In this document: one piece after another, positions 25,163 to 35,110 of the stretch
Numbering within the stretch: position 1 is the stretch's first letter
Layout of the letters: every line of letters begins with the position of its first letter
Source of the DNA: Pseudomonadota bacterium
GTDB lineage: Bacteria; Pseudomonadota; Gammaproteobacteria; Burkholderiales; JABEVD01
DNA length: 37,526 nucleotides
Assembly (NCBI GenBank): GCA_021848825.1
Contig: JAJZTQ010000025.1
Location: 1-37,526, forward strand
Reading direction: 5' to 3'
The notes under the pieces: generated by a model
The model's database searches: none
Seen by the model: the letters and a program-made list of their open reading frames with translations, nothing else
Told to the model about the DNA's origin: nothing
Program-made: the position numbers and the translations under genes

Positions 25163-25903
25163 ATGGGAAAGCTGGAAGGAAAAGTCGCCTTGATCACCGG
25201 AGGAACGACCGGGATCGGGCTCGCCACGGCTAAACTATTCCGCTCGGAAGGCGCGAAGGTCTATGTCACCGGGCGCACCGAAGAAACGCTTGAAGCGGTG
25301 AGAAAGGAAGGGATAGCAGCATACAAGTCCGACGCGGGCAAGATGGCCGAAATCGAAAATCTCGCCGAAGAACTCAAGCGGAAAGAAGGCCATGTGGACG
25401 TGCTTTTCCTCAATGCCGGGATCGCCATCATGAGGCCCTTCGAAGCCACGACGGAAGAAGAATTCGACACAATGATGAGCGTGAATCTCAAGGGTCCCTT
25501 TTTCACGATCCAGAAATTCCTGCCGCTGCTGGGAAAGGGGTCTTCGGTGATCCTGACTTCTTCGGTCGCAGGACACAGGGGCATGGCCATGATGGCCGCC
25601 TATTCCGCGACCAAGGCGGGGCTCTCCTCGCTTGGCGGAACGCTCGGCGCCTATCTGGCGGGGCGGGGAATCAGGGTCAACACGATCAGCCCCGGGGCGA
25701 TCATGACGCCGATATACGACAAGAGCGGCATGTCCAAGGAAGCGAAGGCCGGCATGCTGCATTCCATCAGCCAGCGCGTCCCCATCCAGCGGATAGGCGA
25801 ATCGGATGAGATCGCGAAAGCTGCGCTATTCCTCGCAACCCAGGAATCTTCCTATCTTGCCGGAGCCGACCTCGTCGTCGATGGCGGCTATCTCGCTTCC
25901 TGA
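25163..25903 (+). CDS. Short-chain dehydrogenase/reductase
   Basis: The 246-residue classical SDR has the cofactor loop 'ALITGGTTGIGLATAKLF' (TGxxxGIG), a 'NAG' motif (LNAGIAI) and the catalytic Ser-Tyr-Lys in 'TSSVAGHRGMAMMAAYSATKAG' (YxxxK). 'RVNTISPGAIMTPIYD' closes the substrate loop. An Arg in 'VTGRTEE' after beta-strand 2 favours NADPH. The substrate is not predictable. The Shine-Dalgarno GAAAGGG precedes the ATG. It lies between tetR and a thioredoxin gene, and such trios are common TetR-controlled detoxification operons. Confidence 0.92.
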   Translation: MGKLEGKVALITGGTTGIGLATAKLFRSEGAKVYVTGRTEETLEAVRKEGIAAYKSDAGKMAEIENLAEELKRKEGHVDVLFLNAGIAIMRPFEATTEEEFDTMMSVNLKGPFFTIQKFLPLLGKGSSVILTSSVAGHRGMAMMAAYSATKAGLSSLGGTLGAYLAGRGIRVNTISPGAIMTPIYDKSGMSKEAKAGMLHSISQRVPIQRIGESDEIAKAALFLATQESSYLAGADLVVDGGYLAS

Positions 25904-25927
25904 TCTTTCATTTTTTTGGAGAAAACA

Positions 25928-26290
25928 ATGGCAACAATCGAACTCAACCAGGGCAATTTCGAAAGCACCATCACCGGCAACGACATGGTGATCATCGACT
26001 TCTGGGCACCCTGGTGCGGCCCATGCCGCTCTTTCGCGCCGACCTACGAGAAGATTTCGGAGGAGTATCCCGGCATCGTCTTCGCAAAGGTCAACACCGA
26101 AGTGGAGCAGGGCATCGCGGCTTCATTCAATATCAGGTCGATCCCGACCCTGATGATATTCCGCGAACAGGTGATCATCTATTCGGAAGCAGGTGCGCTT
26201 CCCGCTTCGACGCTCACGCAGCTCGTCGAGGAGGCGAAAAAGCTGGACATGGCTGAAGTGCACAAGCAGATCGCTGCGCAGAAAGCCTGA
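25928..26290 (+). CDS. Thioredoxin
   Basis: The 120-residue protein is a cytoplasmic thioredoxin with active site WAPWCGPCR (about 24-32) and the cis-Pro loop 'NIRSIPTLMIF'. It reduces protein disulfides. It differs from housekeeping TrxA in its C-terminal tail ('EEAKKLDMAEVHKQIAAQKA') and in its operon with tetR and SDR, so it is probably an inducible stress thioredoxin. I start at the ATG at 25928 with GGAG eight bases upstream. The stop lies one base before the stop of the convergent rhodanese gene. Confidence 0.93.
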   Translation: MATIELNQGNFESTITGNDMVIIDFWAPWCGPCRSFAPTYEKISEEYPGIVFAKVNTEVEQGIAASFNIRSIPTLMIFREQVIIYSEAGALPASTLTQLVEEAKKLDMAEVHKQIAAQKA

Positions 26291-26291
26291 T

Positions 26292-26756
26292 TCAGGCCGG
26301 TCTTTTCTGGTCCGCCCTCACCCTGGGGGCGAGCAGAATCTCGGCTTCGTCGACGTCGATCGATTTGCCCGCCATGTCTTCCACGGGCTGTTCGAAATCG
26401 TTCCATCCCCGCACGCCCAGCTTCAGCGAAAAAACCCGCTCGAATCCCATTTCCCGCATCCTGTCAGCGGCGAGCAGGGAACGCTTCCCTGAACGACAGA
26501 TCACGACGATATCGACTTCTTCCCTGGCCGCAAGCCGGGGAAGCGTTTCCTCGTAATCCCATTCGCAAGCCTGCTCGAGCACGCCGCGAGGCACATTGAC
26601 CGATCCTGGAATATGCGCCACGGCAAATTCGGAAGGCTCGCGCACATCGAGGAGCAAGACCGGGTTTCCCGAATCGATCATGCCGCGCAGGTCCCAGGGC
26701 ATGATTTCCTTGATGCGAAGGGCCGCCTCCCTCACCAGTTCGTCATAGCTTTGCAT
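26292..26756 (-). CDS. Rhodanese-domain sulfurtransferase
   Basis: The 154-residue protein is a single rhodanese domain with 'LLDVREPSEFAVAHIPGSVNVPRG' and the active-site loop 'VVICRSGKRSLLAADRMREMGFERVFSLKLGVRGWNDF', with catalytic Cys in CRSGKRS. It likely transfers sulfane sulfur or acts in sulfur trafficking. A short C-terminal tail follows with no further domain. Its start lies four bases after the stop of the upstream GGDEF gene, so they are co-transcribed. Whether they share a function is not clear. Confidence 0.9.
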   Translation of the reverse strand: MQSYDELVREAALRIKEIMPWDLRGMIDSGNPVLLLDVREPSEFAVAHIPGSVNVPRGVLEQACEWDYEETLPRLAAREEVDIVVICRSGKRSLLAADRMREMGFERVFSLKLGVRGWNDFEQPVEDMAGKSIDVDEAEILLAPRVRADQKRPA

Positions 26757-26760
26757 CTGT

Positions 26761-28008
26761 TCAGCCGACCGCCTCCGGCGCTATCGCGGGCAGCTGATAG
26801 AACCTGTACCCGTTTTTCCCGTTCTGCTTCGCCCAATACATGGCTTCGTCCGCATGTTTGAGCAGTATCCTGGAATCATCGGAATCATCCGGGAAAACGG
26901 CTATGCCTATGCTTCCGCCGATGCGGCATGCCTCGCCCTGCAGCCAGAAGGGCTCTGACAGGGCAGCAATGATCTTCTCCGCGACCAGGGAGGCATCCGC
27001 CTTTTCCCCGATCTGGCTCAGAACCAGCGTGAATTCGTCCCCCCCGACCCTCGCCACGGTGTCGGATGAGCGCACGATATCGGCAAGCCGAAGGGCGACA
27101 CACTGCAGCAACAGGTCGCCCATGTCGTGCCCGAGATTGTCATTGACCAGCTTGAAGCCATCAAGATCGAGGAAAAGCACCGCGATCTTCGATCCGGAAC
27201 GCTTGCCGAGCTCGATGGCCTGCTCGAGACGATCGAGAAAGAGCGCACGATTGGGCAGATCCGTCAGATAATCATGGTGAGCGAGATGCATGATCTTCTG
27301 TTCCGCCGCCTTGCGCTCGGTGATATCCCTGACGATGCCGATGAAATAATGCCTGCCGCTCAATATCATTTCCGATATCGAAAGTTCCGCCGGGAAAGTT
27401 TCGCCGTTCTTTCTGATCGCCATCACTTCCGTTCCTGTCATGCCGACAAGCCGTTCACCCTGTTCGTGAAAGAATTCAGGCATCAGCATCCTGACGCTTC
27501 TTCCCAGCACATCCTGCTGGGCATAACCGAAGATCTTCTCCGCTGCGGGATTGAAGGCCTGTATCTCGTCCGCATCGTTGATCGTGATGATACCGTCCAT
27601 GGCATGATGGATGATCGCCTTAAGCTGGTGCTGACTCTTTTCGAGCTCCTCCCTGATGCGTTTCAGGTTGGTCACCATCTGCCAGAAAAGCTTCGCCTCG
27701 GGACCGCTCGTGACCTTTTTCTGTCCGAAGACTTCTCCCACCACATCGACGATCTTGTCATCGTGCGTCAGATTGTAGACGATGCAATCCGGGTAATCCC
27801 TGCAGGCGAGTACCGCATTTTTCGAATCGGAGAAGGTCGGGATGTCGTGTTTTTTCGCAAGCCTGATGCCGTAAGCCTCAGGATCCGGATCCGCGATGGC
27901 GATGACGTCGACAAGGTCATCCTCCAGGAACATTTCCAGCAGGGCGGACCCACCCCTGCCAGCCCCGAGAATGAGAACGGGGTGACCGTGCGTTTTTCTT
28001 TTCACCAT
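26761..28008 (-). CDS. Diguanylate cyclase with N-terminal Rossmann-like domain and PAS
   Basis: The 415-residue protein has an unusual N-terminal domain (1-115) that begins with a beta strand and glycine-rich loop 'VLILGAGRGGSALLEMF' (GAGRGG at 15-20), followed by 'VIAIADPDPEAYG' and 'DCIVYNLT'. This resembles the dinucleotide-binding half of Gfo/Idh/MocA or TrkA-N proteins. A PAS domain follows (about 128-240) and then a GGDEF domain with intact GGDEF at 322-326 and the inhibitory RxxD at 313-316. It should synthesise cyclic-di-GMP, possibly controlled by NAD(P) or another nucleotide bound at the N-terminus (inference). It is soluble. It is co-transcribed with the rhodanese gene. Confidence 0.87.
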   Translation of the reverse strand: MVKRKTHGHPVLILGAGRGGSALLEMFLEDDLVDVIAIADPDPEAYGIRLAKKHDIPTFSDSKNAVLACRDYPDCIVYNLTHDDKIVDVVGEVFGQKKVTSGPEAKLFWQMVTNLKRIREELEKSQHQLKAIIHHAMDGIITINDADEIQAFNPAAEKIFGYAQQDVLGRSVRMLMPEFFHEQGERLVGMTGTEVMAIRKNGETFPAELSISEMILSGRHYFIGIVRDITERKAAEQKIMHLAHHDYLTDLPNRALFLDRLEQAIELGKRSGSKIAVLFLDLDGFKLVNDNLGHDMGDLLLQCVALRLADIVRSSDTVARVGGDEFTLVLSQIGEKADASLVAEKIIAALSEPFWLQGEACRIGGSIGIAVFPDDSDDSRILLKHADEAMYWAKQNGKNGYRFYQLPAIAPEAVG

Positions 28009-28101
28009 GAAATCCTCATGTGAATGAAAGTCCGAAGTCCGAGAATGACCGACAAGGTTACTATGTTTTACCCCCGTTTGGCAAAAAAAAGTAATTGCCT
28101 C

Positions 28102-29553
28102 TCATTCACCAAACGCAAGCCCCTCGATTACGCCCTTCAGCAATTCCCAGCATTTCGCTACCGAATCGATCCTAACCTTTTCACCGGGCGCATGCGCGCC
28201 GACAATGTCAGGCCCGAACGAAATCATCTCGAGATCCGGATGGCTCACCGCGAAGAGCCCGCATTCGAGACCGGCATGGATCACCTGAATGGAGGCTGCT
28301 TTTCCGAATCGGGCCTGGCAAACCGTCTGAAAAAGATCGAGCAGGCGCGAATCAGGATCGGGTTTCCAGCCCGGATAGGCGTTGCTTCTCGATGCAACAA
28401 AACCTGCCGATTCGGCAAGGAAGGCGATTTTTTCAGCGAGCCATCCCTTTTTCCCGTCCAGCAACGAGCGCACATTGAACGCCACCTGCAGCGCCCCGTC
28501 TTCAAGAATCGCCATGCCCAGATTGCTCGAGGTTTCCACGACTCCCTGGAAATCGCCGCTCATGGCCGCCACGCCGTCAGGCGCAGCGGCAAGGAACCCG
28601 GTCAGCCTGCGCCAGTCGGAGATGCAAAGTTTCGACTGCGAGGAAGAAAATGACAGATTCAATGAAACGCCGTCATCGACATGTTCGAATCGCTTCTTCC
28701 ATTCCTGGTTCTTTCTTTTCACCCTTTCCGCGATATCCGTCTCTTTCGGTGCTGAAATGACGGCATGCGCTTCCCTGGGTATGGCGTTCCTGGCCGTTCC
28801 CCCTTCTATGGATAGGAGCCTGATATCGGGAAACGCGTTCAGCGCTTCGGCGAGCAGCCTGATCGCATTTCCCCGCCCGAGATGGATGTCTATGCCGGAA
28901 TGCCCTCCCTTCAGGCCGCTGACATCCAGCCTGAATATTCCATGGTCTTCCGGCAAACTTTCTAGTGCGAACGTTGCCGAGACTTCGACGTCCTCGCCGC
29001 CGGCGCAGCCGAGATAAACATGCCCCCATTCCTCCGTATCGAGATTGATCAGCATCCCGCCTTTCAGGATGCCCGGTTCCAGACCGCGCGCCCCCTCCAT
29101 TCCCGATTCCTCATTGACGGTGAGGAGCACTTCCAGGGGAGGATGAACCAATCCCTCCTCCTCGAGCAATGCGAGCGCAAGGGCGACCCCCATGCCGTTG
29201 TCCGCGCCGAGCGTGGTCTCAGCCGCAGTGACCCATCCATCCGCCACGACGGGCCTGATCGGGTCCTTCAGGAAATCGTGGCTTGTCCCTGAATTGGCCT
29301 GGCAGACCATGTCGAGATGTCCCTGCAGGATCACGCCAGGCTTCGATTCATGGCCTTCGCTTGCCTCTTTCTTCAGGATCAGGTTGCCCGCATTGTCGAC
29401 AAGGGAGGCTATTCCCCTGGAATCCGCCCAGCTTCGGATATGATCGCGCAAGGCTGCTTCATGAAGAGAAGGCCTGGCAATCGAGCAGATTCTTGCAAAA
29501 TGACGCCAGACGGCGGACGGCTCGAGATTTTCGATTTTTTCCATTTCATCCAT
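28102..29553 (-). CDS. pepD: Cytosol non-specific (Xaa-His) dipeptidase
   Basis: The 483-residue zinc peptidase of family M20 matches PepD (aminoacyl-histidine dipeptidase) in length and motifs: 'ILQGHLDMVCQ' (metal His/Asp), 'LGADNGMGVALALALLE', 'LLTVNEESGMEGA' (catalytic Glu), 'INLDTEEWG' and 'IHAGLECGLF' (metal His near the C-terminus). It hydrolyses dipeptides in the cytoplasm. The first ATG (29553) overlaps the upstream tlpA-like stop; a second ATG at 29544 is equally possible. It is the last gene of the rplU-pepD run. Confidence 0.95.
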   Translation of the reverse strand: MDEMEKIENLEPSAVWRHFARICSIARPSLHEAALRDHIRSWADSRGIASLVDNAGNLILKKEASEGHESKPGVILQGHLDMVCQANSGTSHDFLKDPIRPVVADGWVTAAETTLGADNGMGVALALALLEEEGLVHPPLEVLLTVNEESGMEGARGLEPGILKGGMLINLDTEEWGHVYLGCAGGEDVEVSATFALESLPEDHGIFRLDVSGLKGGHSGIDIHLGRGNAIRLLAEALNAFPDIRLLSIEGGTARNAIPREAHAVISAPKETDIAERVKRKNQEWKKRFEHVDDGVSLNLSFSSSQSKLCISDWRRLTGFLAAAPDGVAAMSGDFQGVVETSSNLGMAILEDGALQVAFNVRSLLDGKKGWLAEKIAFLAESAGFVASRSNAYPGWKPDPDSRLLDLFQTVCQARFGKAASIQVIHAGLECGLFAVSHPDLEMISFGPDIVGAHAPGEKVRIDSVAKCWELLKGVIEGLAFGE

Positions 29554-30028
29554 AAAGCGACGTGAGCCAGAGCCTGAAGCGCAGCCCCAGGGATGTCGTA
29601 TAGCCGAACTCGACGAACCTTATCCTTCCGTTCGAGTCGATGAAGAAGCTGGCCGGCACGGCGTTGACGCCCCATTGGGAAGAAATGACGCCGTCCGGAT
29701 CGTTGATGACCGGGAAATCGATTTTCTCCCGCTTCATGAACGCCGCGACTTGTTCGTTATCCCCGCTCTTCATGGCGACGGTGACGACCCGATGACTTCT
29801 TGAGAAATCCTGTATCGAAGCTTCTTCCGTCTTGCAGATCGGGCACCAGGTCGCCCAGAAATGAACGAGAACGGGCATGGAAGGTCTGTCGAATTGTCTG
29901 CCGCTCAGCAGCATCCCCTTGAGGAGAGGCGCCTGTCCGCGCGGCACATCCCTTTGCTGCCACGCCCTGATTCCTGCAAAGATCACCAGAAAAACCAGGA
30001 TTTCAGCGATCCTTCTGGAATTGAACAT
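29546..30028 (-). CDS. Membrane-anchored thiol-disulfide oxidoreductase (TlpA/ScsD-like)
   Basis: The 160-residue protein has an N-terminal signal anchor (about 8-24) and a periplasmic thioredoxin-like domain with active site 'HFWATWCPICKTEE' and the cis-Pro loop 'VNAVPASFFID'. The WCPIC dipeptide is as in ScsD and protein disulfide oxidoreductases of the TlpA class. It probably reduces or rearranges disulfides in the periplasm, perhaps with electrons from DsbD. It begins one base after the proB stop and overlaps pepD, so it is translated in that operon. Confidence 0.85.
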   Translation of the reverse strand: MFNSRRIAEILVFLVIFAGIRAWQQRDVPRGQAPLLKGMLLSGRQFDRPSMPVLVHFWATWCPICKTEEASIQDFSRSHRVVTVAMKSGDNEQVAAFMKREKIDFPVINDPDGVISSQWGVNAVPASFFIDSNGRIRFVEFGYTTSLGLRFRLWLTSLYG

Positions 30029-30029
30029 G

Positions 30030-32238
<2,209 letters not shown>

Positions 32239-32255
32239 CATCGGGGAAGAACCAT

Positions 32256-32513
32256 TCAGAGGGGAACGATGCTGACCGTCTTGCGGCGATCCGCTCCCTT
32301 CACGGAAAACTGCACATGCCCGTCCACTTTCGCGAAAAGGGTATGGTCCTTGCCCATTCCCACATTCACGCCCGCATGAAGACGGGTGCCGCGCTGGCGA
32401 ACGATGATGCTCCCAGCAGGGACCACCTCTCCGCCGTAGCGCTTCACGCCCAGGCGCTTGGAATGCGAATCGCGTCCGTTCCTTGAACTTCCGCCGGCTT
32501 TCTTGTGTGCCAT
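32256..32513 (-). CDS. rpmA: 50S ribosomal protein L27
   Basis: L27 is an 85-residue protein near the peptidyl-transferase centre. The sequence '[69 protein letters not shown]' is diagnostic. The N-terminus starts directly at MAHKK, with no cleavable extension as in Firmicutes. It lies nine bases after rplU. Confidence 0.98.
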   Translation of the reverse strand: MAHKKAGGSSRNGRDSHSKRLGVKRYGGEVVPAGSIIVRQRGTRLHAGVNVGMGKDHTLFAKVDGHVQFSVKGADRRKTVSIVPL

Positions 32514-32522
32514 GTTCTCTCC

Positions 32523-32837
32523 TTAGCTCGCCGAAATGCCGTCGATCCGGATTTCGGTATAATTCTGACGATGTCCCTGGGACTTGCGATAGTGCTTGCG
32601 GCGGCGCATCTTGAAAATGCGCACCTTCTCGCCCCGCCCGTGGTCGATCACGGTCGCCTTAACGGTCGCGCTGGCAAGGACCGGGGTCCCGACAGAAACG
32701 TTGTCGCCGTCGACGACCATCAAAACCTGGTCGAGCACATATTCGCTTCCGATGTCTGCAGGTATCTGTTCTATCTTGATTTTCTCGCCGACAGCGACTC
32801 GGTACTGCTTGCCGCCGGTTTTTATGACCGCATACAT
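32523..32837 (-). CDS. rplU: 50S ribosomal protein L21
   Basis: L21 binds 23S rRNA domain VI. The 104-residue protein shows '[54 protein letters not shown]' and the C-terminal '[30 protein letters not shown]'. The ATG at 32837 has AAGGAG six bases upstream; a TTG two codons before it lies next to the Shine-Dalgarno and is not the start. It is the first gene of the operon, with a near-consensus promoter 30 bases upstream. Confidence 0.98.
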   Translation of the reverse strand: MYAVIKTGGKQYRVAVGEKIKIEQIPADIGSEYVLDQVLMVVDGDNVSVGTPVLASATVKATVIDHGRGEKVRIFKMRRRKHYRKSQGHRQNYTEIRIDGISAS

Positions 32838-32866
32838 ATCCAACTCCTTGATGAATCGAATCGAAA

Positions 32867-32895
32867 ATTATACACGCAAGAAAAGCAGAGGTCAA
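32867..32895 (-). promoter_or_regulatory. Promoter of the rplU-rpmA-obgE operon
   Basis: Read on the minus strand: TTGACC (plus 32890-32895), 17 bases, TATAAT (plus 32867-32872). It is one mismatch from the sigma-70 consensus with ideal spacing. The expected transcription start is about 25 bases upstream of the rplU ATG. Confidence 0.88.
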
Positions 32896-32921
32896 AGCAA
32901 GTCTGCGTCATGAAACGTGAC

Positions 32922-32951
32922 TTGACAGTGAATGCCGCGGATCAATAACAT
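32922..32951 (+). promoter_or_regulatory. Promoter of ispB
   Basis: TTGACA at 32922-32927 is followed 18 bases later by TAACAT at 32946-32951. The start of transcription would fall near 32958. This lies after the GTG at 32955 and before the GTG at 32982, which supports the latter as the ispB start codon. The -35 regions of this and the rplU promoter lie back to back. Confidence 0.65.
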
Positions 32952-32981
32952 TACGTGTTTTGTACAGACTGCAAGTATATC

Positions 32982-33950
32982 GTGTCGATCGAGTCGATCA
33001 AGAATTTCATCGCGGCGGACATGCTGGCTGTCGACAGGGTCATCCGGTCGAGGCTCGATTCGGAAGTCGCATTGATCCGTCAGGTCAGCGAATACATCAT
33101 AGGAAACGGCGGAAAGCGCCTGAGGCCCATTCTCGTCATTCTTTCCTCGGGCGCATTCGGGTTCGAGGGCGAAGCGAAATACGAACTTGCGGCGACCATA
33201 GAATTCATCCACACCGCAACGCTGCTTCACGACGATGTCGTCGACACTTCCGAACAGCGCCGCGGAAAGGCGACAGCCAATGCGCTTTTCGGCAATGCCG
33301 CGAGCGTGCTCGTGGGCGACTTCCTCTATTCCAGGGCATTCCAGATGATGGTCAACGTCGGCATCATGGAAGTGATGAGAACCGTTGCGGACGCGACCAA
33401 CATCATCGCCGAAGGGGAAGTGCTTCAGCTCCTAAACTGCCACAATGCAGACATAGACGAGGAGAGCTATCTCCAGGTGATCCGCTACAAGACCGCCAAG
33501 CTTTTCGAGGCGGCATCGAGGATAGGCGCGATACTTGGCAATGGCGGACAGGATAGCGTGGACGCGATGTCGAAATACGGCATGCATCTTGGCACGGCAT
33601 TCCAGCTCATCGACGACATCCTCGACTATTCAGGCGACATCAACGACACGGGGAAAAACCTGGGCGACGACCTCATCGAAGGCAAGCCGACCCTGCCATT
33701 GATCCGTGCGCTCGAGACGGGCGATCCGGAGCAATCGAGGCTCATCAGGAACGCGATAGAAAATGGCGGAATAGAGGAGTTCGAAAAAATCCTCCAGGCG
33801 CTCGAGAAGACAGACGCCCTCGAGTATGCGAAGATGCGTGCGAGAAGCGAAGCGGACCTCGCCTGCCAGGCGATCTCCGCGATTCCGCATTCCAAGTTCA
33901 AGGAATCCCTGATACAATTGGCCGATTTCGCTGTCACGCGGAATTATTGA
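32982..33950 (+). CDS. ispB: Octaprenyl/polyprenyl diphosphate synthase
   Basis: IspB makes the long isoprenoid side chain of ubiquinone. The 322-residue protein has the two aspartate-rich prenyl-synthase motifs 'LLHDDVVDTSEQRRGKATAN' (DDxxD) and 'FQLIDDILDYSGD', plus 'GGKRLRPILVILSSGAFG' and 'LLNCHNADIDEESYLQVIRYKTAKLFEAA'. Length equals E. coli IspB when started at the GTG at 32982 ('SIESIKNFIAADMLAVD'). A GTG at 32955 would add nine odd residues and precedes the likely transcription start. It is divergent from rplU, the usual arrangement. Confidence 0.95.
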   Translation: MSIESIKNFIAADMLAVDRVIRSRLDSEVALIRQVSEYIIGNGGKRLRPILVILSSGAFGFEGEAKYELAATIEFIHTATLLHDDVVDTSEQRRGKATANALFGNAASVLVGDFLYSRAFQMMVNVGIMEVMRTVADATNIIAEGEVLQLLNCHNADIDEESYLQVIRYKTAKLFEAASRIGAILGNGGQDSVDAMSKYGMHLGTAFQLIDDILDYSGDINDTGKNLGDDLIEGKPTLPLIRALETGDPEQSRLIRNAIENGGIEEFEKILQALEKTDALEYAKMRARSEADLACQAISAIPHSKFKESLIQLADFAVTRNY

Positions 33951-33955
33951 GCATA

Positions 33956-34032
<77 letters not shown>

Positions 34033-34216
34033 AATTTCATCACAAATAATCAGCGCATTACATCAACTTCAAATCATTCGGCATCATGCTGAATCACTCT
34101 GCATAATCGCATTTTGTTAGGACCAATGACCCAAGAATGACCCAACCTTTCAATACCATTCTTAATCCGGTTAGGCTCTGAATGAAGTAAAATGATACGA
34201 GCCAGACAAAGCGTTT

Positions 34217-34423
34217 TTGCTGAATTTACACCTGCATGATCTTCGGCATGAAGCCACATCCAGGCTGTTCGAATCTGGAAAATTTGACATGATGGAAGTG
34301 GCGAGCATCACGGGTCACAAAACCATGCAAATGCTGAATCGCTACAACCATCATAAGGCGGAAGAGTTGGCGAAAAAACTTAACAACCATCATAAGGCGG
34401 AAGAGTTGGCGAAACTTGATTGA
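34217..34423 (+). pseudogene. C-terminal fragment of a tyrosine recombinase (phage-type integrase)
   Basis: The frame reads 'LHLHDLRHEATSRLFESGKFDMMEVASITGHKTMQMLNRYNHHKAEELAKKL'. This carries the catalytic HxxR (HDLRHE), the 'GHKTM' His and the tyrosine nucleophile in 'NRY' of tyrosine recombinases. The N-terminal DNA-binding domains and the first catalytic Arg are missing: an in-frame TGA precedes it at 34193, and there is no start with a ribosome binding site. The end carries a 13-residue tandem duplication. It lies 185 bases after tRNA-Pro, so it is a relic of the integrase that inserted the island. Confidence 0.8.
34345..34414 (+). repeat. In-frame tandem duplication at the integrase end
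   Basis: A 31-base segment at 34345-34375 recurs exactly at 34384-34414, a period of 39 bases or 13 codons. It doubles 'NHHKAEELAK' at the protein end. Both copies are identical, so the duplication is recent. Confidence 0.9.
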
Positions 34424-34547
34424 ATAGCGCAATTGGGAATGAATATAGTCGCCATCACGTCTTGGATGAACCTGATGTCACCATATCCACGGCGAAGTCA
34501 TAGTCGCCGCCCACCCCGGGTGTAACGACACCCTCTCGAACATAGCC
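34424..34547. other. Region downstream of the thsB-like gene
   Basis: This stretch separates the convergent integrase remnant and the thsB-like gene. A perfect hairpin, GGGTGT and ACACCC with loop AACG, lies at 34518-34533, but it has no T run on either strand. The reading frame of the thsB-like gene stays open for 30 codons after its TAG, to a TGA at 34455-34457. Confidence 0.5.
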
Positions 34548-35108
34548 CTATCCGTCGATGCCAAAGGACCTATATGCCTCATCACTGTAGATCCCTAACC
34601 CACCACCGGCTGGAAATTTAGTCGGACCAAATTGACCAATCGCGTCCAATATCGCCGCCTTCTTAAAAGGAACATGAATCACGTGCGCCGTCCCGTTGTT
34701 GATTCTTGCTTCAAGAGCTTTAGGCCAACACGATTTTAGGGCAGTTGGATTCCTTATTGGCTTATCTTGACCAGTATAGGTCGCGATGATCGGTATTTTA
34801 TACAAATCCACCGCCTTCTCAATTTCAAATGGCACCCAGTCATCATCAGATGCGGTGGTGTTTCCGATAACAAGCACCATATTCTTGGAGTTACGCAACC
34901 TTTCCATAAGGGAATTTTTTAGTGTTTCTCTCTTGCTGGAATCTCGAACGGCAGCCGCCTTGTCATGGCTGTTGTTCATCGTGAACTCGTCATCTGGATG
35001 AGCCGACCAAGCTCTCATAAGATTGTAATAATCGATATCCGAATTGCCGCCAGGAATATTAGTTCCATTTGCATGAAACGCGACATACGTACCATTGCGA
35101 TAAGCCAT
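34548..35108 (-). CDS. thsB: TIR-like domain protein, ThsB of a Thoeris system
   Basis: The 186-residue protein has a TIR-like fold of the MTH538/DUF1863 kind used by Thoeris ThsB. It shows an N-terminal strand 'TYVAFHANG', a helix 'RETLKNSLMERLRNSKNMVLVIGNTTASDDDWVPFEIEKAVDLYKIPIIATYTG', and the 'WVPFEI' block whose Glu95 corresponds to the catalytic glutamate of ThsB NADases. ThsB senses phage infection and makes an ADP-ribose signal that activates ThsA. The ATG lies two bases after the thsA stop, with GGAG overlapping that stop. A TAG ends it, and the frame then stays open for 30 more codons. Function is inferred from fold and partner. Confidence 0.78.
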   Translation of the reverse strand: MAYRNGTYVAFHANGTNIPGGNSDIDYYNLMRAWSAHPDDEFTMNNSHDKAAAVRDSSKRETLKNSLMERLRNSKNMVLVIGNTTASDDDWVPFEIEKAVDLYKIPIIATYTGQDKPIRNPTALKSCWPKALEARINNGTAHVIHVPFKKAAILDAIGQFGPTKFPAGGGLGIYSDEAYRSFGIDG

Positions 35109-35110
35109 CT

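Noticed and set aside
26278-26300. GCCTGA/TCAGGC inverted repeat over the thioredoxin and rhodanese stops as a bidirectional terminator
   Set aside because: The stem is very short once a loop is allowed and the following T tract is interrupted.
34518-34533. Hairpin GGGTGT/ACACCC as a terminator for the defence operon
   Set aside because: Neither strand has a T run after the stem, so it is not an intrinsic terminator by sequence.
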